Assembly (NCBI GenBank): GCA_945859605.1
Contig: OX243827.1
Coordinates: 8,078,717-8,142,716 of the forward strand
Reading direction: 5' to 3'
From: Lumbricus rubellus
Taxonomy: Eukaryota; Annelida; Clitellata; Crassiclitellata; Lumbricidae
DNA: 64,000 nucleotides
A program made the translations under genes and the position numbers. Of this stretch, positions 1-10,266 are shown piece after piece (position 1 is the stretch's first letter; every line of letters starts with the position of its first letter). Below the pieces are notes generated by a model, which saw only the letters and a list, made by a program, of their open reading frames with translations, was not told where the DNA came from and searched no databases.

Positions 1-292
1 GACTAGCTTTGTTGCTGATTAATTACTTGCATTGGATCACTATATTTCGTTTATTTAAAGATTTTAAGTTGACATATGCCGTAACATATTTCATGAGATG
101 GGGTATTGTCTCGTAGGCTATACTTTCAGATTCTGCCTAATTCTAAAGGGAGAGAACAGAGTCTTTTACTGGTTTTTGAAGCTAAAACTTTGAACAGTTT
201 GAAAAAAGTGCTAGAGACATGTTAGTTATTATGATCATGCTTTCTGGGTAATTTCAAAGTCGCACGGCATAAGCAGACTAGTAAGTAAGTAA
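1..292. other. intron sequence, nothing recognised
   Basis: AT-rich sequence with no supported exon. It is probably intron of the gene whose last exon lies at 866-1949. Confidence 0.4.
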
Positions 293-598
293 AGTAAGTA
301 TTTTCTTTATTGCTCCACTTGCAAATGCACAATGGGACATAGAAAATCATTATAATACATCAAAGTAATAATAGGTTTTAAAAAACGTATAAATTAAAAT
401 CACAAGTTAAATATAATATAATTACTAAACTATTAGCGTCAAACAAGTAAGTATTTCTTTATTACTTCACTTGCAAATGCACAATGGAACATAGAAAGTC
501 ATTTATAATTACATCAAAGTAATAATAGGTTAAGAAAGCATGCAAATTAAAATCACAAGTTAAATATAATATAATTACTAAACTACTAGCGTCAAACA
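293..598 (-). repeat. tandem pair of a ~153-bp dispersed repeat
   Basis: Two near-identical copies lie head to tail (293-444 and 445-598). Each runs from a TAAGTA-rich, antisense AATAAAG-like end to a TAGCGTCAAACAAG end. A diverged fragment of the same repeat occurs at 25441-25507 in a coronin intron, so this is a dispersed element that was later duplicated in tandem. The TTACTT-type tail next to an AATAAA motif suggests a retroposon 3' end in antisense. No coding potential is seen. Confidence 0.7.
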
Positions 599-632
599 AG
601 TTAACTAACTATTTAGCATTCTTGTGACAATC

Positions 633-842
633 GTGGGGCACGGTGGTGTAGTGTTGGCGTCGTTGCCTTGGAGCCGGAAGGTTCGAGGTTCGAATCCACC
701 TCGCCGCGTAAGGACCTTGGGCAAGTCCTTCACTCACAATTGCTCAGCGCTTCGGCATGAAACTCCGATGCAGTGTCCGCTCTGCATTCGGGAGCGCCTC
801 TGAGTAGAGAGAGCTTGAAGGGGCGCTATAACAAGTGCACAT
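633..842 (+). mobile_element. tRNA-derived SINE, full length
   Basis: The 5' part looks like a tRNA gene with an A-box-like TGGTGTAGTGTTGG and an exact pol III B box GGTTCGAATCC. A shared body follows (GGGCAAGTCCTTCACTC, GTGAAACTCCGATGCAGTGT), then the tail GGGAGCGCCTCTGAGTAG...GCGCTATAACAAGTGCACAT. The 6-bp direct repeat ACAATC flanks it (627-632 and 843-848), consistent with target-site duplication. It ends only 23 bp before the splice acceptor of the exon that begins at 866. At least nine more complete or truncated copies lie in the window. Confidence 0.85.
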
Positions 843-865
843 ACAATCTGTTTGTTTCTTTCCAG

Positions 866-1949
866 ATCCGTGTATCGTGCGAATCCACGCAACGACACGG
901 AGCGGCCACCGCGTTCAACAAACAACGCGCAGCAGCCGGGCTACCATCCTCCTCCGCCCGCCAAGATGCCTGCGAACGGAGACTGGATCCGGCCACCCTC
1001 GGTGGCCGTCGTTGGAACCAGCGCCCCTCCTCCTCCTCCCTGCCGGCCGGTCGAGATGAAACGCAGCCCGAACTTCCGACCGCAGGACTTGTCCAGTCCG
1101 AGGCTTCACAACCCCGGCTGCAACCTTCAAATGGTTCCAATGACTAAGCAGAAAATGACGAACGACTATGCTAATGACTACGGTAACGACACTGTTGCCA
1201 TGGAAAGCCGTGCTGGCGCGAGGCCTGCTTGCGCCGTTGTCGACGACAAGTTGGTGCCGACGAGAATGGCGCCGCAACCGCCGCCGCCGTCGTCGGTCGG
1301 CAAGCGCCATCGGGATCAGGGATATGTTCCAGACGTTGTGCCGAACGGTTTTGCGACGCCGAAGAAACCCCCAAAGCGACCGCCGTTGCCGCAGGAGACG
1401 CGGACGCCGCAGAAAGTCTCGAAGGTGTCCAGCACGTCGGGGTCGAAACCATCTCATCTGGTTGGATCCGAGACATCCCCTGGAGGAGGAGGTGGAGTAA
1501 GGGATCATCACGACTTGGAGTCGAAGATCGGCGGTAGTCCAACCGTTCCTCCCCCGGACCCACCCGACTCCAGACATCGGTTCTATTCGTCGCAGCATCA
1601 CGGCAAGTCTGTCGGTCACGGCTGTGGCGGGGTTTCGCCGGGCAATCCGCAGGTTGCCAATTCGAACCACGCTGCGTCGCACCGACGCAGCAAGCTGGAC
1701 GCGCGGCGCCTGGAAATGCCGGAGGACGCAACCGGAAACGGTAGGGACGCGTTGCCGAACGGCCGACACTCGTCGGAAAAGACTCGCGATTCGAGGTCTG
1801 CACCGCTGCACAAAAAGGGTCCATCGCTAATCACGCAGGAGACATTCGGGGTCGTGCACTGTCCCAACGCTATCTCAGGACACCAAGCAACAACAGCAAC
1901 CGCAGCAACATCGGCTGGCAGCGCCGCTTTGCGATCCCAAAGATGTTGA
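866..1949 (+). CDS. last coding exon of an unidentified gene, proline-rich disordered C-terminus
   Basis: The gene is not recognised. A polypyrimidine tract and CAG acceptor (849-865) lead into an open frame of 360 codons ending at TGA 1947-1949. The first base completes a codon from an upstream exon outside the window, so this is a 3'-terminal coding exon. It is much GC-richer than its surroundings. The protein is low-complexity and probably disordered. It has polyproline runs (PPPPAK, APPPPPC, PQPPPPSS), a basic class I SH3-ligand-like stretch (KRPPLPQ, about residue 160) and two adjacent YxN motifs (YAN and YGN, about residues 103-108) of the kind bound by GRB2-type SH2 domains. No folded domain or membrane segment is seen. 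It could be the cytoplasmic tail of a receptor or an adaptor C-terminus, but that is inference. The other long frames here are shadows in the GC-rich exon. Confidence 0.65.
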
Positions 1950-2840
1950 AATTAGCAAAACGTAGGAGAGGTTGACACTGCAAAAAAATTCACCGACTTC
2001 AATGTAACGATGGTAGGCGTCCGTTTTCTCGCCCGTGTTCTTTCGTGTTGGAAGGACGCGGCCCTCACCACCGAGCTGTGCCGCAAACGAGTAGACCTTC
2101 ACAATCCATCACTACGCAGTGAGGTACTCCTCTGTTTGGGCACTCCAGATATTATTCAAGATGTGTTTTATCATTTCTGACCAGGTCCCATTTAACCCTT
2201 TAATGCCGAGTGGTCGTAAATGATATGGGAAATCCTATACCCTCTGGCATTAAAGGGTTAAGGTAGGTACAGAGGGTGCTGGTGATTCTAAGATATTCCC
2301 TTCGACTCCCGTGAATAATTATCGTTTTGATTAGCGCTGTGGAAATGTGTTGTTATTTTGACTTTGTTCTTGAAACAAACGTGTTGTGGCCGTCGCCTGT
2401 TGTTTTGGCATTGCGTCTGTGATTCTAGTCGGGATGCCTCATGCCTCTGTTTAATAACAAATGCCAAGTTTTGTCTTCATATCAGGTGGATATCGGGTTT
2501 TCTTGGAAGGCAAAACAGATTGATTCGCAAGTTGAAGAACTTTAAGAGATTCACCATACACTTGATTTAATTGTCGTTTTGTTAGAACAATGTCGGATTT
2601 TGTATTGTTATCCTGTTGTGCCAATCGATAATTAATCAAATCATGTCGACAGATTAAGGTAATCAAAGATTAGTTGAAAAATGAGGAAATGAGTTGCATT
2701 CTCTTCTGTGGATTTAGTTTTTGTTTGACGTCCACTTTTGTTGTGTTGTCGTTTTACAGCGATGTCTTAATCATGCTTGAAATGTGTTATTCTTCTGAAT
2801 AACAATGACGACAGGTCTGCTGGGTGTATCTGATTAGTGC
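1950..2840 (+). other. 3' UTR and downstream flank of the 866-1949 gene
   Basis: Follows the stop codon directly. I see no canonical AATAAA, so the 3' end cannot be placed. A 62-bp TTAA-flanked hairpin element lies inside it. No further exon is supported. Confidence 0.4.
2196..2257. mobile_element. 62-bp TTAA-flanked miniature inverted-repeat element
   Basis: TTAA at 2192-2195 is followed by CCCTTTAATGCC, and the mirror image GGCATTAAAGGG is followed by TTAA at 2258-2261. The 12-bp terminal repeats are perfect, and with the TTAA they form a 16-bp stem around a ~38-nt loop. TTAA duplication and CCC-starting ends are the hallmarks of the piggyBac superfamily. At 62 bp it would be an extreme non-autonomous derivative. 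It may also fold as an RNA hairpin in the 3' UTR of the upstream gene. Confidence 0.6.
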
Positions 2841-2844
2841 TTAA

Positions 2845-3699
2845 CCTCCTTAGCGTTACATTACTTTCCGGAAAAACTTGTCAGAAACGTTACATTTATT
2901 TACGGTTATACTATGTATGTATGTATGCATGTAAGTATGCATGTATGTATATGTATGTATGCATGTATGTATGTATTTATGCATGTATGTATGCATATAT
3001 ATATACATGTAGGTATGTATGTATATATTTATGGATGCATGTATATATGTATGTATGCATATGTGTACGTATGAATATATATATGTATTTATGCATGTAT
3101 ATATATATATATATATCTATGTATGTATACTATGTATGTATATATGTATATATGTATGTATGTATGAATATATATGTATTTGTGCATGTATGCATATATT
3201 TATGTATGTATGTACTATGTATGTATATATGTATATACGATTATACATATATGTTTGTATGTATGATTATATTTATATGTATTTATGCATGTATGTATAT
3301 ATTTATGTTTGTATGTATATATGTATGAATATATATGTATTTATGCATGTATGCATAAATTTATGTATGTATGTATTTATGTATATACGTATGTATGTAG
3401 GTATATATGTTTGTACGTGTATGTAGGTAGGCATAGGCCTAGTATATATGCTTGTATGTATGATTATATACATGTATTTATGCATGTATGTAGTACTATG
3501 TACGCATAATATGCGTGCGGCATGTGCTTCATCAGATGCATCACCCTTCGATTCCGTCTCATAGTCGCTATCCCGAGTAAGATGCGTGATTAACCCTGCC
3601 GAATACAATACTAGTCCTGATCCCGAGTGTCACTCGGGATTAACCGTTTTTGCATTAAATTCCCTCCCCGAGTACCACTCGGGATTAACGCTAAGGAGG
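2845..3699 (-). mobile_element. 855-bp TTAA-flanked piggyBac-like element, internally filled by a microsatellite
   Basis: TTAA at 2841-2844 and 3700-3703 flanks perfect 14-bp terminal inverted repeats (CCTCCTTAGCGTTA and its complement). TTAA target duplication is the signature of piggyBac. Near the right end are several palindromes of the type CCCGAGTN(3-4)ACTCGGG (about 3617-3640 and 3667-3685). A short minus-strand frame at 3500-3608 begins with Met and contains an acidic Ser/Asp/Glu-rich stretch. That resembles the acidic N-terminus of piggyBac transposases, but it is too short to prove. The interior (2908-3495) is an ATGT microsatellite. There is no intact transposase. Confidence 0.7.
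2908..3495. repeat. (ATGT)n microsatellite, ~590 bp
   Basis: Imperfect tetranucleotide repeat with TATA interruptions. The long MYVCMYV-type frames across it are artefacts. It lies wholly inside the TTAA element. Confidence 0.9.
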
Positions 3700-3739
3700 T
3701 TAATGAATAGGCATGATTTTCATAGTGCCTCTCATTCTC

Positions 3740-4051
3740 AGAGGTAACAGCGTGATCTTTCCTCTGTTTCAGCCTAATGGTCGTTCCTATAATTTTATTT
3801 TGAGCCATCTGTGGACAATGAGTTTTATAATTTTTATACTATTTTGTGGTGGTTCACATGATGGAAATTTGAGTTTCACATGATGAAAAATGAAGTTTCA
3901 CATGATGGAAAGATTTTCTCAATGGTGGCAGCATGATCTTTCCTCTGTTTCAACCTGATGGGCGTTCCTGTAATTTTATCTCGAGCAATCTGTGTGGGAA
4001 ATGAGTTTTATAATTTTTCTACGATTTATGGCAGTTCACGTGATGGAAGTT
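3740..4051. repeat. tandem duplication, ~180-bp period
   Basis: The block with TGATCTTTCCTCTGTTTCA, GGCGTTCCTGTAATTTTAT and CACATGATGGAA occurs at about 3741-3871 and again, diverged, at about 3923-4051. A shorter TTTCACATGATG(G)AAA motif repeats between them. The duplication starts right beside the TTAA element. Non-coding. Confidence 0.7.
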
Positions 4052-4059
4052 GCGGTATA

Positions 4060-5420
4060 TTTAAGAATTTATTTTTATTTTTTGTGAGCCACATAATTTC
4101 ATTGAAATGATCACACATGATTAGTTAAAGGTGCTGATTATTAAATTTACGTACGTTATATATTAATTACGATGTTTAATTACGAAGCACACATAATTAT
4201 CTAAGAATCTAAGAAGGTGCTGTTGGACTATTCAGATGCGTATTAATACTGTGACAGTAGTACGTCTGAGAAGATGATGTTGGAAATGTGGGATGAAATT
4301 CGTATCCTGGTATTTAGCGGCCAATATTGTGTAGGAAGGTAAATAAGTAAGTAAATAAGCGAGAGCCTAGATACTGAAGAATCATGTCTGAAAAAGGCAG
4401 TAGCAAGCTGTTGCCAAGAGAGAAACCAGCAGCTTAATGATGTGCTAACATTATTATAATGTTAAACTTTTTGTTTATATGGCACATATTTTGCTTCCAA
4501 TACAGGCAGAGGCAACGTTAATGGACAAAATATTCTCACATGTTTAAATGAGGAAGTGCAGAGAGGGAGTCCGCACAAAATGGCATGTTGTTGGTAGTCT
4601 CGTAGAAACATAAGGGTCACTTGTCATTGTGGAAAGTCTTTTGTAGGTCTGTTGATAAGACTTTAGTTATAAACTCAGGGGGTAACATCAACATAATTAT
4701 AAACCCAGCGGGTTACATAAACGTAAGGAACTAAAATGTTACCTATGTAATGTCACCTGTTGTTAGTGTCTTGAGTTTTCTTTGAGTTACTGAAGGGTCG
4801 CTCACCCATGGGGAGTCATATGTTAAAATCAAAAGTTGTTTTTTAGAGACTTAAAGGGCATGCGCAAAAGATTGCAGTTTGATAGATGCCATTGCTGCCA
4901 TCAGTTTTCTGCAGATTTAGAGTTGCAACACTTAAGTAATAGCTTTAGTATAGTTTTTATTCGATCTTTGGTAGTTGTAAATTTCTGGTGATATTATTAG
5001 TACAAAACGAGTCAGACTGGTTTTAATTATATGTTCCATTCAATTTGGATTTTTTTATAGGTCACTGTGATATCGTAAAATCAAATTTAGTGTGACTTGT
5101 TTTTTGTGAAAAAGTTCAAGTGATATTGTTTGATGAGCTGTGACTTGAACCAATGCTGACATTGCAGATCTATCTATGCTGAGCAATCAATTTTAGTGAT
5201 TGACACTTCACTAGTGAAAAAGTGAAGTGAATGATTGAAACGTTAATTGACTGTTTTCATTGTTAGCTTACATCAATATCAGATGGCAATTGCTTAGACC
5301 ATTCTTATGGAGTTTAATCTTGATGAGGCCTGCTAGATACGGCGAACATGTAATGTAGGCTACATGCAGTGTATCACCCTCAATGAATGCTGCATAGTTG
5401 TGTGATTGTAATCATGAATT
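4060..5420. other. AT-rich intergenic DNA, nothing recognised
   Basis: No supported exon, RNA gene or named repeat. Confidence 0.4.
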
Positions 5421-5425
5421 TATAT

Positions 5426-5470
5426 TGCACCACTTCAAGAGAAACTCCCCACAGGCGCTCCCGACCTGAC
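5426..5470 (-). repeat. SINE 3'-tail fragment
   Basis: Antisense match to the shared SINE tail (CTTCAAGAG...CAGGCGCTCCCGAC). The tRNA-like head is missing, as in a 5'-truncated copy. Confidence 0.55.
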
Positions 5471-5540
5471 AGCACTAAACCAGAATCAAAGAGAATTGTT
5501 TAAAAATGTATGCGGAAATAAGGCAAAGAAAGACCAAAGA

Positions 5541-5605
5541 GTGTGTGTTTGTGTGTGTGTGTGTGTTTGGGTGTGTATTTGTGTGCATGCGTGCGTGTAT
5601 GCGTG
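5541..5605. repeat. (GT)n microsatellite
   Basis: GT/TGTG repeats with scattered substitutions; no coding value. Confidence 0.85.
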
Positions 5606-5868
5606 GGTTGATATTGCCAGTACTCAAGTTCCTTTTCGATGTAGTACTGGATTTTGACTGAGAACATCTGTACATCGAGAAGTGCGGAAGACTTTGCTTT
5701 ATTTTACGATTTGTTCATACTTCTCTGATGTTCTAACTGCTGGATATTTGTTGATAGATCATTTGCGGATCATGGCTTCGATGATAGTCTGTAGTGCCTC
5801 TATCTGGAAGATCATGGTTATATTAAATTAGTGGCAATCATGAATAACCTCGTGCATTGCGCTTAGCT

Positions 5869-5940
5869 TTATTCATTCATTCGGACATTTAGATAGCGCT
5901 CCTTCAAGTAAAAAACTACTCAGAGGCGCTCCCGACTCCA
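5869..5940 (-). repeat. SINE 3'-tail fragment with ATTC-repeat end
   Basis: Antisense tail: short ATTC repeats, then TAGCGCTCCTTCAAG and CTACTCAGAGGCGCTCCCGAC. This is the tail subtype ending in a 4-bp repeat. Confidence 0.7.
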
Positions 5941-6305
5941 TATAGTAGCGCTTAATAAATTGTCAGTTCGAAATTAAACAAAGAGATTATTATAACAAAG
6001 TGCTAGTCACGATTTTTCTTTAAATTGCAACTACTGCTGATTTTTAGGAATTGCTTGAGATAGGTCAAATTTTCAGTTTGATATAAGTTTTATGAAAAAG
6101 TCAAAGACTGCAGAGTTTGGAAGCTTCTTTCGATAGCTTTAGTTTGTTTTTGATCAATTTTCTAAGAACTTTGTGGAATAAGATGAAATGCGTGGGTTTT
6201 GCAGTGTGCACTAGTTCGAAATGGTTGCAAATGCGTGCTGTGGAGATTTTCTGTTGGTTTTACAGCTGTACAATATTGTACGATTGTTGCATGTTGTTGG
6301 GAATT

Positions 6306-6560
6306 TCAATCAATCAATCAAATATTTTTATTTGCAACCAAATGACAAGTTTACACATCCTAAACATTGTTTAGAAAAGGGAGGCCCTAAAGGAATAAAA
6401 TAATCCCGCTGTCTAGGGACACCAACTAATATATTGAGTTGACGATGTGAAATGGCCATGACGAAATCTTGCCCAAAAATCAACACAGTGATTAACAAAA
6501 CTGGCAAAGCGCCATCAAGCAACTTATGCTAAAAGACGGAGGAGAAAACACAACAAAATA
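6306..6560 (-). repeat. probable dispersed repeat with CAAT-repeat tail
   Basis: Begins with (TCAA)n followed by TATTTTTATTTGCAACC. The same organisation (short tandem tail, then TTTATT and TTGCAA) is seen at 293 and 62551. I infer an antisense retroposon end. No second copy of the body is seen in the window, so this is tentative. Confidence 0.35.
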
Positions 6561-7944
6561 AATGAAAACTGAAAGGCTCAACGCTGTTGAGTCATATTAA
6601 TGAAGAAAAAGAAAGAAATTTCTGCGGTGTTTATGAGAGTTCAGAGATGTGCTTTGCAATCGAGCAATGGGAGACGTTGCAAAATATGGGGATTTTGTTT
6701 CATCATTGCAAAACTGTTTGTGGGATTTAATGGTCTTCTGAGAAAATTGACCCACTGAGGATTCCTCCATACTGATTTTCTTAGTTTTTACGCACTGTGA
6801 CACTTCTCTTTTCCGCTCTATCCACTTCAACCCTTATCACGTTCTTCATGACCTCCTCCCTCCCAATTAGTCCAGGCAATCTAGATCAAAAACACCGTCA
6901 ACCTGGGCAAAATTGGATCAGAAGGTTTTTCAACGGTTTTCTGATCAGAATTTGTTGCTGAATAACATATCCAAAATCCGCCAAAATCCGACCACGGGGT
7001 CACCCCCAAAAATGGGGTTCAAAATATGGTGGTTTTACGTGCATTTTTGCATTGAATATCAAGCTGCTATTACAGCGGCCTGGTTAAAAATTGTTCACTT
7101 TGTGATACAAGCATGATGTTTGGCACAATCTACGACCATATCATAAGAAAAAGATTTGCCTATAGGGCCATCGCATATATGACCCCTGGCCCCAATGGCA
7201 GCCATTTTTCAAAATGGCCCCCAGTTTACAGATTTTAATTTATCTCGGCTTCCAGCACACTTAGGATCGTAATCTTGGTGTCTAAACATACATAATCAGG
7301 GACGAGGACTCCAACAGAGCCATTGCAAACGTTCCCAACGGCTTCAATGGCGGCCATTTTCCAAAATGGCCGACCAAATTACGGAATTTTCAATATCTCA
7401 GCTTTCAGTACACCTAGAAACGTCATCTTGGTGTCTAAACATACATAGTTATGGGCCAAGATTCCAACAGAGCCATTACAAATGATCCCAACGGCTTCAA
7501 TGGCGGCCATTTTCCAAAATGGCCGACCAAATTACGAATTTTCATTATCTCAGCTTCAAGTACACTTAGAGTGGTCATGTTGGGGGTCTACAGAGTCATA
7601 GTACTGTTAATGGCCAGGATTCCAATTAAATTAAATATAAACGTTTCTGTTCACAAGATTTGCAGCCAAGGACGTCAATGATGTGTTAAGGTAGAAATGT
7701 TCTGCTTATTTGAAAATAAGCTGTTTTGGGCTCATGGTGCGTCAAGTATAAATATTATATAATCCAAGCTATTTGTTCCATCATACAATTTCTGAAACTT
7801 CTGATTATGTTCATGTTCATTTGGCAATAAAACAAGTTTTGCACTATATGCAATTCAAGATAGTATTGATGTTCTCGTAAATGTTTATTGTGATGTATTT
7901 AAGTCGACATTTGGGAACCTTTATCCAGACCTAGTAGTCTTATA

Positions 7945-8250
7945 CTGACCACAGAATTATACAACATCATCCATTTCACTCACGGTCGCCTAGACCTCTA
8001 CAGAGACAGAGACCAGTTCACTGCAGAGAAGCTTTTACACATTTGCACTGTCCTCTACAGCCTTCTCACAGCCACGTCTGAGCAGTTCGCGACAGGCACG
8101 AGACGCTTCGTGAAGTGTTGTCCACTTCATATCCCAGCCACCTTAATTCGTTTGCAGCAACTCCCATTGACCAGAACATCGCAGTTTAGGATCAGCTATG
8201 AACATATAGGAAGGGCAAGGATGCACACTTTTCTGGACCGATGGCACGCG
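7945..8250 (+). CDS. unrecognised open reading stretch inside the inverted-arm element
   Basis: About 100 codons run without a stop on the + strand with amino-acid-like composition (motifs THGRLDLYRDRDQF, SEQFATGTRRFVKC, HIGRARMHTFLDRWH). There is no early Met and no clear splice sites. The SINE inserted from about 8262 ends it. It may be a fragment of a second gene carried by the element, or a chance frame. No family is recognised. Confidence 0.25.
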
Positions 8251-8261
8251 CCATCTCATGT

Positions 8262-8484
8262 TTGTTTGTATGCGCACTTGTTATAGCGCCTCTTCAAGCT
8301 CTCAACCGCTACTCAGAGGCGCTCCCGACTACAGCGGACACTGCATCGGAGTTTCACGCCCGAAGCGCTGGACAATTGTGAGTGAAGGACTTGCCCAAGG
8401 GCCTTACGCGGCGAGGTGGATTCGAACCTCGAACCTTCCGGCTTCAAGGCAACGACGCCACCACTACACCACTGCGCCCCACAA
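8262..8484 (-). mobile_element. tRNA-derived SINE, full length, inserted in the element core
   Basis: Antisense copy with tail (GCGCACTTGTTATAGCGCC), body and B box (GGATTCGAACC), ending in the head complement CGCCCCAC. It separates the 3' end of the decayed minus-strand ORF from the rest of the element core, so it inserted after the element. Confidence 0.85.
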
Positions 8485-8486
8485 AT

Positions 8487-9434
8487 GGGTTGGTACATGT
8501 AGGTATCTGAAGCCTGTCAAAGCCAAACCACAGTTCATCAATGCTCAGCTGCTGAACTGCTGCTATGGCCAACACCAACACGTCAGAGTTAACTGTGCGT
8601 ATCACCACTTTGCGATAGCCATGTTTGGTGGGATTGGAGCTAGACATGCAGAAAATCTTTGTATCAGCTTCCTCCTGAGTACACGGAGCAAGTCTATTTG
8701 TGTCTCTTTGCCTAGTACAGAGCACATCCTTGTGGTAGGGCCTATGATCTGTCTTCCTGTTTCTATTTTCAGCTTTGCTATTTGCAGACTAGAGAAAAAA
8801 GACAACCCTGACTTGTTTTCGTCGTTCCTCAGTAATTCCTGCCAGTCTCTGGGTAGAGCATCAGAAGATTCGACGCGCCTTCGACTTCCCTTACCCCTCA
8901 CACTGCGTGTGTATGTCTTCAAACTGCCACGCACATATTCGTCCCATACAACATCTACTCTGTGCACATGCTCTAGCTGTCTTGTGATGCAGGGCAAAAA
9001 AATATGGGAGGCATACTCTGAAAGGGTGAATACATTGCCAGGCCTCAGCATGTTGACTATGACGGCTCCATCCAGTATAAGAGCGTCAACAATTAGAACA
9101 CCCAGTGAATGGCCTGCCATGGTTGGATATCTGCCACGCCCTCATTTGTTGAAGTAGGAATCAGTTCTTCTAGGCAACTCACCAAGTCTGACTTAGATCC
9201 TAGCCGTAATTAGTCCATAATTCGAGAGTGATGGTAGGCATGCCTGGTTCTCGAGCGCAAAAAGTCGTCCAGGTCTGCTCGTGTCTGACAAGAAATGTAC
9301 AATGTGGAGAATAGTGAACAGTCTCTCTTCACAGCTTTTGTCCAGTTTCCTCGAGGTCGCACATGGTGTTTATGACTGCTCGGTCGGCCAGATCTCTTGT
9401 ATCCAGGACAAGTAGGTCATTGCTGTCAATGGCA
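8487..9434 (-). pseudogene. decayed multicopy invertebrate ORF carried by the inverted-arm element
   Basis: Read on the minus strand, three blocks in different frames form one broken protein. The first (about 9434-9330) contains SNDLLVLDTRDLADRAVINT and ends at a stop. The second (about 9120-8640) has VVWDEYVRGSLKTYTR, RGKGSRRRVE and LPRDWQELLRNDENKSGL. The third (about 8700-8487) has APCTQEEADTKIF and GYRKVVIRTVNSDVLVLAIA. The D/E-containing motifs EEADT and NSDVLVL resemble, from memory, a large uncharacterised family abundant in cnidarian, lancelet and sea-urchin genomes and thought to ride on transposons. Stops and frameshifts show it is dead here. I do not assign an enzymatic role. Confidence 0.55.
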
Positions 9435-10266
9435 GAAATAGGCTAATGAAAAATCCGCATTTTGCACGGCCATTTTGGAAAATGGCCACCATTGAAACCG
9501 CGGGAAACATTTTCAATGGCACTGTTGGAATCGTCGCCCCTAACTATGCATGTTTAGACACCAAGATGACGTTTCTATGTGTACTAGAAGATGAGATATT
9601 GAAAATTCGTAATTTGGTCGGCCATTTTGGAAAATGGCCGCCATTGAAGTAGTTGGGATCATTTGTAATGGCTCTGTTGGAATCTTGGCCCATAACTATG
9701 TATGTTTAGACACCAAGATGACGTTTCTAGGTGTACTGAAAGCTGAGATATTGAAAATTCCGTATATTGGTCGGCCATTTTGGAAAATGGCCGCCATTGA
9801 AGCCGTTGGGAACATTTGCAATGGCTCTGTTGGAGTCCTCGTCTCTGATTATGTATGTTTAGACACCAAGATTACGATCCTAAGTGTGCTGGAAGCCGAG
9901 ATAAATTAAAATCTGTAAACTGGGGGCCATTTTGAAAAATGGCTGCCATTGGGGCCAGGGGTCATATATGCGATGGCCCTATAGGCAAATCTTTTTCTTA
10001 TGATATGGTCGTAGATTGTGCCAAACATCATGCTTGTATCACAAAGTGAACAATTTTTAACCAGGCCGCTGTAATAGCAGCCTGATATTCAATGCAAAAA
10101 TGCACGTAAAACCACCATATTTTGAACCCCATTTTTGGGGGTGACCCCGTGGTCGGATTTTGGCGGATTTTGGATATGTTATTCAGCAACAAATTCTGAT
10201 CAGAAAACCGTTGAAAAACCTTCTGATCCAATTTTGCCCAGGTGAAACTGCAAATTGCCTGGACTA

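Larger units (their letters stand above)
6870..10264. mobile_element. 3.4-kb DNA element with ~800-bp inverted arms
   Basis: The left arm (6870 to about 7655) and right arm (about 9448 to 10264) are inverted copies of each other. The outer ends match as GTCCAGGCAAT and its complement, and both are flanked by TA (6868-6869, 10265-10266). Each arm contains three to four tandem copies of a ~153-bp unit marked by GGCGGCCATTTTCCAAAATGG (units at 7192, 7346 and 7499, mirrored at about 9471, 9620, 9774 and 9926). Between the arms lie a decayed minus-strand coding region, a SINE and a plus-strand open stretch. Very long arms with internal subrepeats resemble foldback-type elements. The TA duplication would suit a Tc1/mariner-type integration, but I see no DDE transposase. 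Confidence 0.75.

Noticed and set aside
633..710. tRNA gene
   Set aside because: A and B boxes are present but the cloverleaf cannot close and the unit continues into a repeated SINE body; the same holds at 12690-12922 and 37195-37375.
915..1824. Minus-strand frames of 298 and 217 codons
   Set aside because: Arg-rich shadows opposite a GC-rich exon with a good acceptor on the + strand.
2837..3426. Met/Tyr/Val/Cys-rich frames over 2.8-3.5 kb
   Set aside because: Translations of an ATGT microsatellite.
8258..9157. 299-codon plus-strand frame
   Set aside because: Runs through an antisense SINE and the antisense of the decayed minus-strand ORF; a shadow.
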